A DNA stretch of 64,000 nt, taken from contig NZ_JAUFQG010000006.1 in the NCBI RefSeq assembly GCF_030409605.1, forward strand, positions 1-64,000, given 5' to 3'. The notes beneath the pieces are model-generated. The model made no database searches. It saw nothing but the letters and a program-made list of their open reading frames with translations, and was not told the origin of the DNA. Shown here piece by piece: positions 9,263-17,079 of this stretch. Position 1 is the first letter of the stretch; each line of letters starts with the position of its first letter. Source of the stretch: Simiduia curdlanivorans (GTDB lineage: Bacteria > Pseudomonadota > Gammaproteobacteria > Pseudomonadales > Cellvibrionaceae). Position numbers and translations under genes: made by a program.

Positions 9263-11499
9263 TGTTTGAGCAAAAACCGGCGCCCATTATTGGGCGTTTA
9301 GTCGTTATAGGGGTTGGCTTAATTGGTGCTAGCTTGGCGTCCGCACTCAAAAAGCGCTCCGCTTGCACCTCGGTGATTGGTGTTGCTCGTCGGCAAGCGA
9401 CAATAGATGAAGCCATTAAGGCCGGTATCATCGATGCTGGCGCCCTTGGTTTGAAGGATGTGGCGCAAGAGCTTGTTAAGGGTGACGTGGTTTTTATTGC
9501 GGTGCCAACCCTGAGTGTCGAGAGTGTATTAAGTGAGTGTAAGGAATATTTACACCCTGATGTCACCATCACCGATGGCGCGTCAGTTAAAGGCAGTGTT
9601 ATTGCCGCGGCGAAGCAGGTTTACGGTGAGGTTCCGCCTCAGCTGATTCCAGGGCACCCTATTGCTGGGTCAGAAAAGAGTGGGGTTGGCGCTGCTAACC
9701 CGGGGCTGTATGAAGATCATCGCATTATCCTAACGCCCCTGCAGAATGCTGGCGCCAGCCACCTGAACCTCGTTGATAGTATGTGGAAAGCTGTCGGGGG
9801 TGAAGTCATACACATGCCTGTTGACGTGCATGATGATGTATTAGCGATGACTAGCCATCTACCCCACGCTATCGCCTTTTCACTGGTTGATACGCTGGCA
9901 CACGATGCCGATAACGAAAATATTTTTAAATACGCGGCAGGCGGTTTTCGCGATTTCACGCGAATTGCCTCTAGCGACCCCGTTATGTGGCACGACATCA
10001 TGCGCGCCAACCAATCCAGCGTGCTGAATGCCATCGACCTATTTGCGGCAAACCTTGCAAGGTTGAGATCTGCAGTAGCGGAAGATGACAGTGAATACCT
10101 GTTAGGTGTGTTTACGCGCGCAAAAGAAGCAAGAGATCAATTTACTCGATTATTAACTAAGCAGGCGTTTGTTCCTAAAATGCAATCATCAAATATTGAA
10201 TACATCATGCAACCCGGCGGCCAAGTAAAAGGCTCAATTCGCGTACCTGGTGACAAATCTATCTCCCATCGCTCAATCATGCTCGGCTCTTTGGCCGAGG
10301 GTGTAACCGAAGTCGAAGGCTTTTTAGAAGGTGAAGACGCTCTCGCTACCTTGCAAGCTTTTCGCGACATGGGTGTTGTTATTGAGGGGCCGGTAAACGG
10401 CAGAGTTAAAATTCACGGCGTAGGTCTGCATGGTTTAAAGAAACCTGCTGGGCCATTATATGTCGGTAATTCAGGCACCTCTATGCGATTACTGGCAGGC
10501 ATTTTAAGTGGCCAGCCTTTTGATTCAGTGCTCACCGGTGATGAGTCCTTATCTAAGCGCCCGATGAATCGTGTGGTAAATCCACTTAAAGCGATGGGTG
10601 CACAAATATCAGCTGAAGGTGAAAAAGGTTTGCCGCCGGTGGTGATAAAAGGTGGCGCGCCATTAAAAGCCATGGACTACACGCTGCCCATGGCCAGTGC
10701 ACAGGTTAAATCTTGTGTGCTATTAGCGGGCCTTTATGCAGCAGGCGAAACCAAAGTGACTGAGCCAGCCCCCACGCGTGATCACACGGAAAGAATGCTG
10801 CGCGGCTTCGGTTATCAAGTGCTGAGCGAGGGGGCGCAAGCCTCATTAAGCAGCGGTGGGGCGCTGAAGGCCACAAAAATAGATGTTCCCGCAGACATCT
10901 CTTCCTCTGCTTTTTTTCTGGTGGCCGCCTCCATTACACCAGAGAGCGACCTAACCTTGACCCATGTTGGTATGAATCCGACGCGCGTCGGCGTTGTGAA
11001 TATTTTGAAACAAATGGGCGCGGATATTGCAGTAAGCAATGAAAGAACAGTTGGCGGCGAACCAGTCGCTGATTTGCGGGTTCGCTATGCGCCACTCAAA
11101 GGAATTGATATTCCTGAAGACCAAGTGCCTTTAGCTATCGACGAGTTTCCCGTGCTGTTCGTAGCTGCAGCTTGTGCTCAAGGGCAAACTGTTTTGCGCG
11201 GTGCCGAGGAACTTCGCGTGAAAGAAAGTGATCGTATACAGGTTATGGCAGACGGCTTGGCAATACTCGGAGTGAATGCGACACCAACCGAAGATGGCAT
11301 TATTATTCAAGGTGGAAATATTGGTGGCGGTGTGGTTGAGAGTCATGGTGACCACCGTATTGCCATGGCTTTTGCTGTTGCGTCACTGCGAGCCTCGGGT
11401 AGCATCCGGATTCTCAATTGTGCAAACGTGGCAACGTCATTCCCGAACTTTGCAGAGTTGGCCAATAGTGTTGGTATGCAGCTTAGTGTTACTGAATAA
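9262..11499 (+). CDS. tyrA-aroA: fused prephenate dehydrogenase and EPSP synthase (TyrA-AroA)
   Basis: A 745-residue fusion of two shikimate/tyrosine pathway enzymes. Residues 1 to about 300 are prephenate dehydrogenase: NAD-binding GVGLIGASLA, VPTLSVESVL, HPIAGSEKSG with the catalytic His, and MTSHLPHAIAF. Residues from about 313 onward are 3-phosphoshikimate 1-carboxyvinyltransferase: VKGSIRVPGDKSISHRS, GNSGTSMRLLAG, RVKESDRI and SHGDHRIAM. The same fusion is known from Pseudomonas and relatives, which supports the taxonomic placement. Its start overlaps the cysC stop by one base. The likely unfused junction is near MQSSNIEYIMQPGG. Confidence 0.95.
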   Translation: MFEQKPAPIIGRLVVIGVGLIGASLASALKKRSACTSVIGVARRQATIDEAIKAGIIDAGALGLKDVAQELVKGDVVFIAVPTLSVESVLSECKEYLHPDVTITDGASVKGSVIAAAKQVYGEVPPQLIPGHPIAGSEKSGVGAANPGLYEDHRIILTPLQNAGASHLNLVDSMWKAVGGEVIHMPVDVHDDVLAMTSHLPHAIAFSLVDTLAHDADNENIFKYAAGGFRDFTRIASSDPVMWHDIMRANQSSVLNAIDLFAANLARLRSAVAEDDSEYLLGVFTRAKEARDQFTRLLTKQAFVPKMQSSNIEYIMQPGGQVKGSIRVPGDKSISHRSIMLGSLAEGVTEVEGFLEGEDALATLQAFRDMGVVIEGPVNGRVKIHGVGLHGLKKPAGPLYVGNSGTSMRLLAGILSGQPFDSVLTGDESLSKRPMNRVVNPLKAMGAQISAEGEKGLPPVVIKGGAPLKAMDYTLPMASAQVKSCVLLAGLYAAGETKVTEPAPTRDHTERMLRGFGYQVLSEGAQASLSSGGALKATKIDVPADISSSAFFLVAASITPESDLTLTHVGMNPTRVGVVNILKQMGADIAVSNERTVGGEPVADLRVRYAPLKGIDIPEDQVPLAIDEFPVLFVAAACAQGQTVLRGAEELRVKESDRIQVMADGLAILGVNATPTEDGIIIQGGNIGGGVVESHGDHRIAMAFAVASLRASGSIRILNCANVATSFPNFAELANSVGMQLSVTE

Positions 11500-11553
11500 C
11501 AATAGATTGGAATGGATTACTCACGGTAAAAACAGGAATTTTGAGGTAAAGAA

Positions 11554-12903
11554 ATGGAAAGCTTAACGTGTTTTAAGGCTTACGATATTCGAGGCAAATT
11601 GGGCTCTGAGTTAAACACAGAGATTGCCTACCGCATTGGCAGAGCCTATGCCGATTATTTAAAACCAAAATCTGTGGTTGTTGGTGGTGACGTTCGGCTT
11701 ACCAGTGAGGAATTAAAACAGGCTTTTGCAAAAGGCGTTATGGATGGCGGTTCAGATGTTATTGATATCGGCATGTGCGGCACAGAAGAAATTTACTTTG
11801 CCACAAGTCACTTAGGTGTGGACGGCGGTGTTGTGGTGACCGCCAGCCATAACCCTATCGATTATAACGGCATGAAAATGGTGCGCAGCCAGTCGAAGCC
11901 GATTAGTAACGACACGGGCTTACTGGATATCAAAACCCTAGCAGAGAAAAATACATTTCCATCGGTTTCAGAGAATGGCAAGTATTCTAAAGCATCTATT
12001 CTTGATGCTTATGTTGAGCATCTGCTTGGCTATGTAGATATAGCTAAATTAAAACCACTTAAGCTCGTCGTGAACGCAGGTAATGGTGCGGCGGGGCATG
12101 TCATTGATGCTCTTGAACCACACCTACCTTTTGAAATTATTAAGATACAACACGAGCCCGACGGCACCTTCCCCAACGGCATACCGAATCCATTGGAGGA
12201 GAGTAATCGTCAAGCAACGATCGATGCCGTTCGATTGCATTCCGCCGACATGGGTATTGCTTGGGACGGTGATTTTGATCGCTGTTTTTTATTTGATGAG
12301 CAGGGTGACTTTACCGAGGGCTACTATATCGTAGGTTTGTTGGCCGAAGCATTTTTGGCAAAAAATCCCGGCCAAAAAATTATTCACGACCCCCGCCTGT
12401 TTTGGAACACCCAAGACATAGTTACAGCCAGTGGCGGCAAAGTAATTCAATCCAAGACTGGCCACGCCTTCATCAAAGAGAAGATGCGCCAAGAAGATGC
12501 AGTTTATGGCGGCGAAATGAGCGCCCACCATTATTTTAGAGACTTCTTCTACTGTGATAGCGGCATGATTCCTTGGTTGTTGGTTGCCGAACTGCTCTCT
12601 GTTAAGGGGGCTGGCCTATCCAGCTTACTCGAAGAGCGTATCGCTAAGTATCCATCACCGGGTGAAATTAACAGCAAGGTCAGTGATGCTAAGGCTTCTA
12701 TTGAGCGCGTGCGCGCACACTTTGAGGCCGAGGCGCTCGATGTTGACTTAACCGACGGCGTTAGCCTTAGTTTCTCCGACTGGCGATTTAATTTGCGGAT
12801 GTCTAATACGGAGCCTGTTGTGCGCTTAAACGTAGAAAGCAGAGGTAATCCAGAGTTGATGCGAGAGAAGACTGATCAAATTTTAGCGCTGCTTAGAGCT
12901 TAA
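11554..12903 (+). CDS. manB: phosphomannomutase / phosphoglucomutase
   Basis: A 449-residue alpha-D-phosphohexomutase that interconverts hexose 6- and 1-phosphates and supplies sugar nucleotides for surface polysaccharides. The phosphoserine loop is VVTASHNPIDYNG (about 97), the metal loop DGDFDRC (about 242), the sugar-specificity loop GGEMSAHH (about 325) and the phosphate-binding loop RMSNTEPVVRLN (about 417). The GEMSAHH form is typical of the CpsG/ManB group. galU follows 43 bp downstream. The window does not show whether mannose or glucose is the main substrate. Confidence 0.88.
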   Translation: MESLTCFKAYDIRGKLGSELNTEIAYRIGRAYADYLKPKSVVVGGDVRLTSEELKQAFAKGVMDGGSDVIDIGMCGTEEIYFATSHLGVDGGVVVTASHNPIDYNGMKMVRSQSKPISNDTGLLDIKTLAEKNTFPSVSENGKYSKASILDAYVEHLLGYVDIAKLKPLKLVVNAGNGAAGHVIDALEPHLPFEIIKIQHEPDGTFPNGIPNPLEESNRQATIDAVRLHSADMGIAWDGDFDRCFLFDEQGDFTEGYYIVGLLAEAFLAKNPGQKIIHDPRLFWNTQDIVTASGGKVIQSKTGHAFIKEKMRQEDAVYGGEMSAHHYFRDFFYCDSGMIPWLLVAELLSVKGAGLSSLLEERIAKYPSPGEINSKVSDAKASIERVRAHFEAEALDVDLTDGVSLSFSDWRFNLRMSNTEPVVRLNVESRGNPELMREKTDQILALLRA

Positions 12904-12946
12904 TGTTAAATTACGCGCCGCCACTTTAGTTACCAAGGAGAAAGAG

Positions 12947-13828
12947 ATGACTGATATCGGACGAAAACCCATCACTAAAGCGGTATTTCCTGTAGCAGGT
13001 ATGGGAACTCGATTTTTACCTGCTACTAAAGCCATCCCGAAAGAGATGCTGCCCATAGTCGACCGCCCGTTAATTCAATATGCCGTTGAAGAGGCATATG
13101 CTGCGGGTATTCGGGAAATGATTTTCGTAACTGGCCGCCATAAACGGTCGATTGAAGATCATTTCGATACGGCATTTGAGTTAGAACACGAACTCGAGTT
13201 AGCAAATAAGCACCAAATGCTTGAAATGGTGCGGTCTGTTAAGCCTGATGACATGCAATGTGTGTATGTTCGTCAACCCAAAGCCATGGGTTTAGGGCAT
13301 GCAATACTGTGCGCTGAATCTTTAGTGGGCAATGAGTTTTTTGCTGTGCTGTTGGCTGACGACTTAATGGTGGGGAAAAGGCCAATCCTTCAGCAAATGG
13401 TTGATGTTCATCACCAAACCGGTGGCTCCGTTATGGCCACGCAGGATGTACCCAAAGCCCAAACCTTTCGTTACGGCATTTTGGATGTAAAGGGTGACAA
13501 GCAACAAACTGCAAAAATTTATGGCATGGTAGAAAAGCCCGATCCAGAGGAGGCGCCGTCAACCTTAGCGGTGGCCGGGCGATACGTTTTGTCGCCCAGC
13601 GTATTCAATAAAATACGCACGCAGCCTCGCGGGGTGGGAGGTGAAATTCAGTTAACCGATGGTATTGCAGCGCTGTTAATGGAAGAGGATGTTTATTCCT
13701 ATCGCTATGACGGTAAACGTTACGATTGTGGAAGCAAGGAAGGATATATTCAAGCGACCATCGATATGGCACTTGAGCGCGAAGATTTAGCGGCTTACAC
13801 GCGGGCACATATTGAGCGTATTCGATAA
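12947..13828 (+). CDS. galU: UTP-glucose-1-phosphate uridylyltransferase
   Basis: A 293-residue GalU that forms UDP-glucose from UTP and glucose-1-P. The N-terminal nucleotide-binding motif is GMGTRFLPATKAIPKEMLP, with VDRPLIQYAVEEA following. LADDLM (about 138) holds the metal-binding Asp, VEKPDPEEAPS (about 200) is typical, and the end has GGEIQLTDGIAALL and RYDCGSKEGYI. The ATG at 12947 follows AAGGAGAAAG. Together with the upstream hexomutase it makes UDP-glucose. Its terminator hairpin has been split from its T-tract by the IS that follows. Confidence 0.95.
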   Translation: MTDIGRKPITKAVFPVAGMGTRFLPATKAIPKEMLPIVDRPLIQYAVEEAYAAGIREMIFVTGRHKRSIEDHFDTAFELEHELELANKHQMLEMVRSVKPDDMQCVYVRQPKAMGLGHAILCAESLVGNEFFAVLLADDLMVGKRPILQQMVDVHHQTGGSVMATQDVPKAQTFRYGILDVKGDKQQTAKIYGMVEKPDPEEAPSTLAVAGRYVLSPSVFNKIRTQPRGVGGEIQLTDGIAALLMEEDVYSYRYDGKRYDCGSKEGYIQATIDMALEREDLAAYTRAHIERIR

Positions 13829-13844
13829 ATAGGGTTAAAAATGA

Positions 13845-13857
13845 CGGGGCTTAGCCC
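13845..13857 (+). repeat. left copy of 13-bp direct repeat flanking the IS (part of the galU terminator)
   Basis: CGGGGCTTAGCCC occurs here and again at 15469-15481, exactly outside the two IS terminal inverted repeats. It is the left arm, loop and most of the right arm of a hairpin. Only the right-hand copy continues into CG and a T-tract, which shows where the IS entered. It may be a target duplication or a core sequence shared by target and element. Confidence 0.75.
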
Positions 13858-13858
13858 A

Positions 13859-13870
13859 CTGCTGTCCCAC
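13859..13870 (+). repeat. IS left inverted repeat
   Basis: CTGCTGTCCCAC is the exact reverse complement of the right repeat at 15457-15468. Confidence 0.85.
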
Positions 13871-14044
13871 AGCTATGTCGCGGGAGAGTTTGGTGCCCGT
13901 ACTAGCGACCGTCACCCGCATGGATGCGGGTGTTGAGACTACATGGATAATGGTATGGACCCACTCCACTTCTAAAGCGGCTTCGCAATGAGCCAAAATG
14001 GAAGTTACGAACATACCATTTAACAGAATGAGGAGTGGGTCGAG

Positions 14045-15061
14045 ATGAAGATTACAACGATTGGGCTGGATATCGCAAAGTCTGTTTTCCACTTAGTGGC
14101 TGTAAATTTACGAGGCAAGCCGTTAAAGAAGAAACAACTAAAACGGCATCAGCTCTTGGCTTACTTTGCCAAGCTAGAGAGTTGCTTGGTTGTTATGGAA
14201 GCTTGCGGCAGTGCCAACTATTGGGCAAGAGAGCTTCAAGCCTTGGGGCATGATGTGAAACTAATAGCGCCGCAGTACGTGAAACCGTATGTCAAAGGCA
14301 ACAAGAACGACTACAACGATGCGGAGGCAATTGCTGAAGCAGCTCAACGCCCTACTATGCGCTTTGTGCCCATTAAGAATATTGAGCAGCAAGATGTTCA
14401 GAACATACATCGACAAAGAGAGCGTTTAAAGGGCGAGCGTACAGCCCTGTCGAACCAGATAAGAGGGTTATTAGCGGAGTATGGCGTAGCGATTCACAAG
14501 GGTATTGCTACCTTGAAACGAGAATTGCCATTGATACTCGAAGACGGGAGTAACGCTTTAACCGTAGGTGCTCGGGAACTGTTTGCAGAACTGTTCGATG
14601 AGCTCATAGCCATTAACGAACGCCTAGAGCGCTGCGAGCAACGTATAAAAGCGGTTAATCAGGGTAATGAACAGTGCCAGCGTTTAGATGAGGTGCTCGG
14701 TATTGGAGCTATTACCGCAAGTGCACTGTATGCAGCGGCTGGTGATGGTAGTGACTTTGTGAATGGCCGACACTTCTCCGCGTGGTTAGGCTTAGTACCG
14801 GGTCAGCACAGTACGGGTGGTAAGCCCGTGTTACTGGGTATCAGTAAGCGAGGTAATTGTTATTTGCGCACCTTGCTGATACATGGGGCACGCGCAGTAC
14901 TGCGGTATTCTGCGGAGAAAACAGATCGCTTTAGCCGCTGGGCGCAATCGTTACTGGAGCGAAGAGGCCACAACCGAGCCTGCGTCGCCGTAGCAAATAA
15001 GTTAGCCAGAATTGCTTGGGTGATCATGGCAAAAGGCGAGCGCTATCGCCCTGCGGTATAG
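14045..15061 (+). CDS. IS110/IS1111-family transposase
   Basis: A 338-residue transposase with an N-terminal RuvC-like DEDD domain: GLDIAKSVFHL (Asp, about residue 8), VMEACGSANYW (Glu, about 51), and KNDYNDAEAIAEA (two Asp, about 88-91). A central coiled coil (about 115-215) and a C-terminal Tnp20 domain follow (LGIGAITASAL; LGLVPGQHSTGGK, with the likely nucleophilic Ser; ISKRGNCYLR). Members of this family use a DEDD plus serine chemistry guided by an element-encoded RNA. The ATG at 14045 follows GAGGAGTGGGTCGAG. The gene is full length with no frameshift, so the element may be active. Confidence 0.95.
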   Translation: MKITTIGLDIAKSVFHLVAVNLRGKPLKKKQLKRHQLLAYFAKLESCLVVMEACGSANYWARELQALGHDVKLIAPQYVKPYVKGNKNDYNDAEAIAEAAQRPTMRFVPIKNIEQQDVQNIHRQRERLKGERTALSNQIRGLLAEYGVAIHKGIATLKRELPLILEDGSNALTVGARELFAELFDELIAINERLERCEQRIKAVNQGNEQCQRLDEVLGIGAITASALYAAAGDGSDFVNGRHFSAWLGLVPGQHSTGGKPVLLGISKRGNCYLRTLLIHGARAVLRYSAEKTDRFSRWAQSLLERRGHNRACVAVANKLARIAWVIMAKGERYRPAV

Positions 15062-15456
15062 AGCAGCGTTTTATCACAGTACGCGATAGCGTACTGCAAG
15101 AGTTTAACCCGTCGCGTCAGTTGCAAAGATAGATTGATTGGATGGTGAGATAGGTCAGACCGGCTCGTTCAAAACCTGTTCCGTGCATTGGCTTTAATAA
15201 AGCCGTAGGGATGATGAGGAGGACGAGCGCAAATATCCATCGGGGCCAGGAGGACAAAAACTTCCACCAACAGGCCGGATATATGAGAGCAATGACTTTT
15301 ATCCATTATCAGAATCAAATGTCTTGCAAACGGGGTGGGTCCATATATGTATTCACGTCGTGTCGCTAGTGCGGGCACCAAACTCATGTCCAAGTATACG
15401 CCGAGATGTCGCATCTATTGTGAGGCTTAAAGCCTAACGATGGTCTTATCGTTTTT
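15062..15456 (+). ncRNA. 3' non-coding region of the IS, candidate bridge/seek RNA locus
   Basis: IS1111-type elements are reported to encode their target-guiding RNA in the non-coding region downstream of the transposase. This stretch of about 395 bp has no convincing gene and contains several short dyads, for example GGCTTTAATAAAGCC near 15189 and AGGCTTAAAGCCT near 15423. These resemble the GGGCTTAGCCC core of the target hairpin. I have not folded it, so the RNA boundaries are unknown. Confidence 0.4.
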
Positions 15457-15468
15457 GTGGGACAGCAG
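15457..15468 (-). repeat. IS right inverted repeat
   Basis: GTGGGACAGCAG pairs perfectly with the left repeat at 13859-13870. Confidence 0.85.
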
Positions 15469-15488
15469 CGGGGCTTAGCCCCGTTTTA
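15469..15488 (+). terminator. former galU rho-independent terminator, now right of the IS
   Basis: CGGGGC-TTA-GCCCCG followed by TTTTA is a compact GC-rich hairpin with a T-tract. The same hairpin start lies right after galU at 13845. The complete copy is now about 1.65 kb from galU and next to the right end of the IS. Confidence 0.65.
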
Positions 15489-15723
15489 TTTGAATAGTCA
15501 TTCAGTTGATTATTCAAGCGACAGAAGTTTCTGATCTCTGGTACCAGTTGGCTGCTTTTTGTTTGACTTCCTTGATTGAGTTTTTAATTGGTACATTTGA
15601 CGTAGGAAATGTCAGACAAAATTTTCCGCTAAAAGCCACATGTCAAATCCCGCTTGTCGGGCTAGTATTAAAACCGATACTGGAGTGACCAGTAATTTTA
15701 TTCAACTCACAAGGAGGTGTCCT

Positions 15724-16035
15724 ATGCGTATTCAACGCATTCCAATGTTCGCACTCATCGCGTTTCTTTCCTGTTTCAGCGCTCTTTCATCGGTTACTTA
15801 TGCAGCTGCGGATGCAAAAGTAGTCGCGAGTCAATCAGCTTTGGTAAATATAAATACGGCTTCGGCAGAAGAGCTGGCACAAAAGCTAAAAGGCGTTGGC
15901 ATGTCAAAAGCGAAGGCGATTGTTGAGTACAGATCCAAAGTAGGTAAGTTCATTACTGTTGATCAGTTGGCGGAAGTTAAAGGAATTGGTGCGGCCACTG
16001 TTGAAAAAAATAGGGCGGCTATATCGCTTAAGTAA
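15724..16035 (+). CDS. ComEA-like helix-hairpin-helix DNA-binding protein
   Basis: A 103-residue exported protein: a signal peptide (about 1-30, MRIQRIPMFALIAFLSCF, with a likely cut near TYAAA) and one ComEA-type (HhH)2 domain, with VNINTASAEEL at about 44, GVGMSKAKAIVEYR at about 61 and VKGIGAATVEKN at about 87. Such proteins bind DNA in the periplasm; ComEA is the ratchet in natural transformation, and stand-alone short forms are common in gammaproteobacteria. The ATG at 15724 has an AGGAGG at 15712-15717 and removes 28 non-family residues of the longer open frame. No other competence gene is nearby. Confidence 0.85.
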   Translation: MRIQRIPMFALIAFLSCFSALSSVTYAAADAKVVASQSALVNINTASAEELAQKLKGVGMSKAKAIVEYRSKVGKFITVDQLAEVKGIGAATVEKNRAAISLK

Positions 16036-16049
16036 TGTTTCTCGGTTTG

Positions 16050-16146
16050 GCGATTCTATTGGACAGATGTTGGCGGAGCGGGCAAGGAGCCACAGCCAGT
16101 ACAAGATGTGACGGTTGCTTCTCTGGCATCTGTCCAATGGAATCGC
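16050..16146. repeat. 97-bp element with 20-bp terminal inverted repeats
   Basis: The arm at 16050-16069 (GCGATTCTATTGGACAGATG) pairs with 16127-16146 with 19 of 20 matches. The 57-nt interior is GC-rich. No T-tract follows, so it is not a standard terminator. It could be a MITE-like or REP-like insertion between comEA and cmk, or a structured RNA in the 3' end of the comEA transcript. Confidence 0.6.
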
Positions 16147-16234
16147 ACTTTTTCTACTAGATACCCCATTCGCTGTAAACACCCCTAATCGAAGCTGGTA
16201 CAATGCCGCAGGTTTTTGATAGGTATGGTGTGTT

Positions 16235-16900
16235 TTGAATCCTTTAGTTATCACAATTGATGGTCCCAGCGGCTCAGGTAAAGGCACTGTGAGTCAACGT
16301 ATAGCCCAAACGCTGGGTTTGCAGCTACTCGATAGTGGCGCGCTCTATCGTTTAGTCGCACTGGTGGCGGTGCGTACAAACACTTCACTAGATGATGCTC
16401 CAGCCTTGGCTGCCATTGCCTTGAATTTAGATATCTCGTTTCAACCGACCGATAGCGGTGTGCAAGCCCGATTAGCCGGTGAGGATGTAAGCCTTGCCAT
16501 CCGGGCAGAAGCCATCGGTTTGGCCGCGTCACAAGTGGCCGCAATTCAACCTGTACGGGACGCACTTTTGGCCCGTCAAAGAGCTTTTGCGGTTGAGCCA
16601 GGCTTGGTCGCTGATGGCCGCGATATGGGTACAGCGGTATTCCCAAACGCACAGATCAAAATCTACCTCACAGCGAGCGCTGAAGAGCGCGCCAATAGGC
16701 GCTATAACCAGTTGAAAGCAAAGGGGGAATCTGTTAGTCTCCCGCGCTTGCTGGAGGACATACAAGCGCGTGACGCGCGGGATATGAATCGACAGGTCTC
16801 ACCCCTCAAGCCTGCAGAGGATGCTGTGATAATAGACAGCTCCCTAATGGGTATTGACGAAGTGCAGGATGCGATTTTAGCGATTGTTGACAAGCGCTAG
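16235..16900 (+). CDS. cmk: cytidylate kinase
   Basis: A 221-residue (d)CMP kinase. The P-loop is IDGPSGSGKGTVSQ (about 8-21), LLDSGALYR (about 33) and ADGRDMGTAVFP (about 126) bind the substrate, and RANRRYNQLKAKG plus DARDMNR (about 181) are conserved. The only start in frame near the family N-terminus is TTG at 16235; an in-frame stop lies 15 bp upstream at 16220. A rare start before a weak AGGT Shine-Dalgarno suggests modest translation. rpsA follows, the widely conserved cmk-rpsA order. Confidence 0.93.
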   Translation: MNPLVITIDGPSGSGKGTVSQRIAQTLGLQLLDSGALYRLVALVAVRTNTSLDDAPALAAIALNLDISFQPTDSGVQARLAGEDVSLAIRAEAIGLAASQVAAIQPVRDALLARQRAFAVEPGLVADGRDMGTAVFPNAQIKIYLTASAEERANRRYNQLKAKGESVSLPRLLEDIQARDARDMNRQVSPLKPAEDAVIIDSSLMGIDEVQDAILAIVDKR

Positions 16901-17079
16901 TTTCGCCGCCACACACTGTGTGACGTTCAGCATAATTAGGTGGTCAGGTACTTTGCCAGAAAGAAAGTATTTGAACATTATTACTAACCGGCCCGCATAA
17001 CTGGCTTTGCGGTACAGCGGTAGACCCCTCAAGCCCAAAGGGCATCCTCGGTCGCCGTGTCGTATATATAGGTAGCCTC

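Larger units (their letters stand above)
13858..15468 (+). mobile_element. IS110-family element (IS1111-like group), about 1.6 kb
   Basis: The element carries one DEDD transposase gene and is bounded by 12-bp inverted repeats CTGCTGTCCCAC (13859-13870) and GTGGGACAGCAG (15457-15468). Terminal or subterminal repeats of about this size separate the IS1111 group from IS110 proper. About 190 bp of non-coding DNA precedes the transposase and about 400 bp follows it. It lies in the galU terminator hairpin, flanked by 13-bp direct repeats. The exact ends are uncertain by a few bases, because the flank and element ends share sequence. Confidence 0.82.

Noticed and set aside
13835..14092. leftward frame of 85 codons at the IS left end
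   Set aside because: It runs across the IS border and overlaps the transposase start; it has no ribosome site or family features.
15169..15414. 81-codon leftward frame in the IS 3' region
   Set aside because: It lies where the element's non-coding RNA is expected, and the protein resembles nothing known to me.
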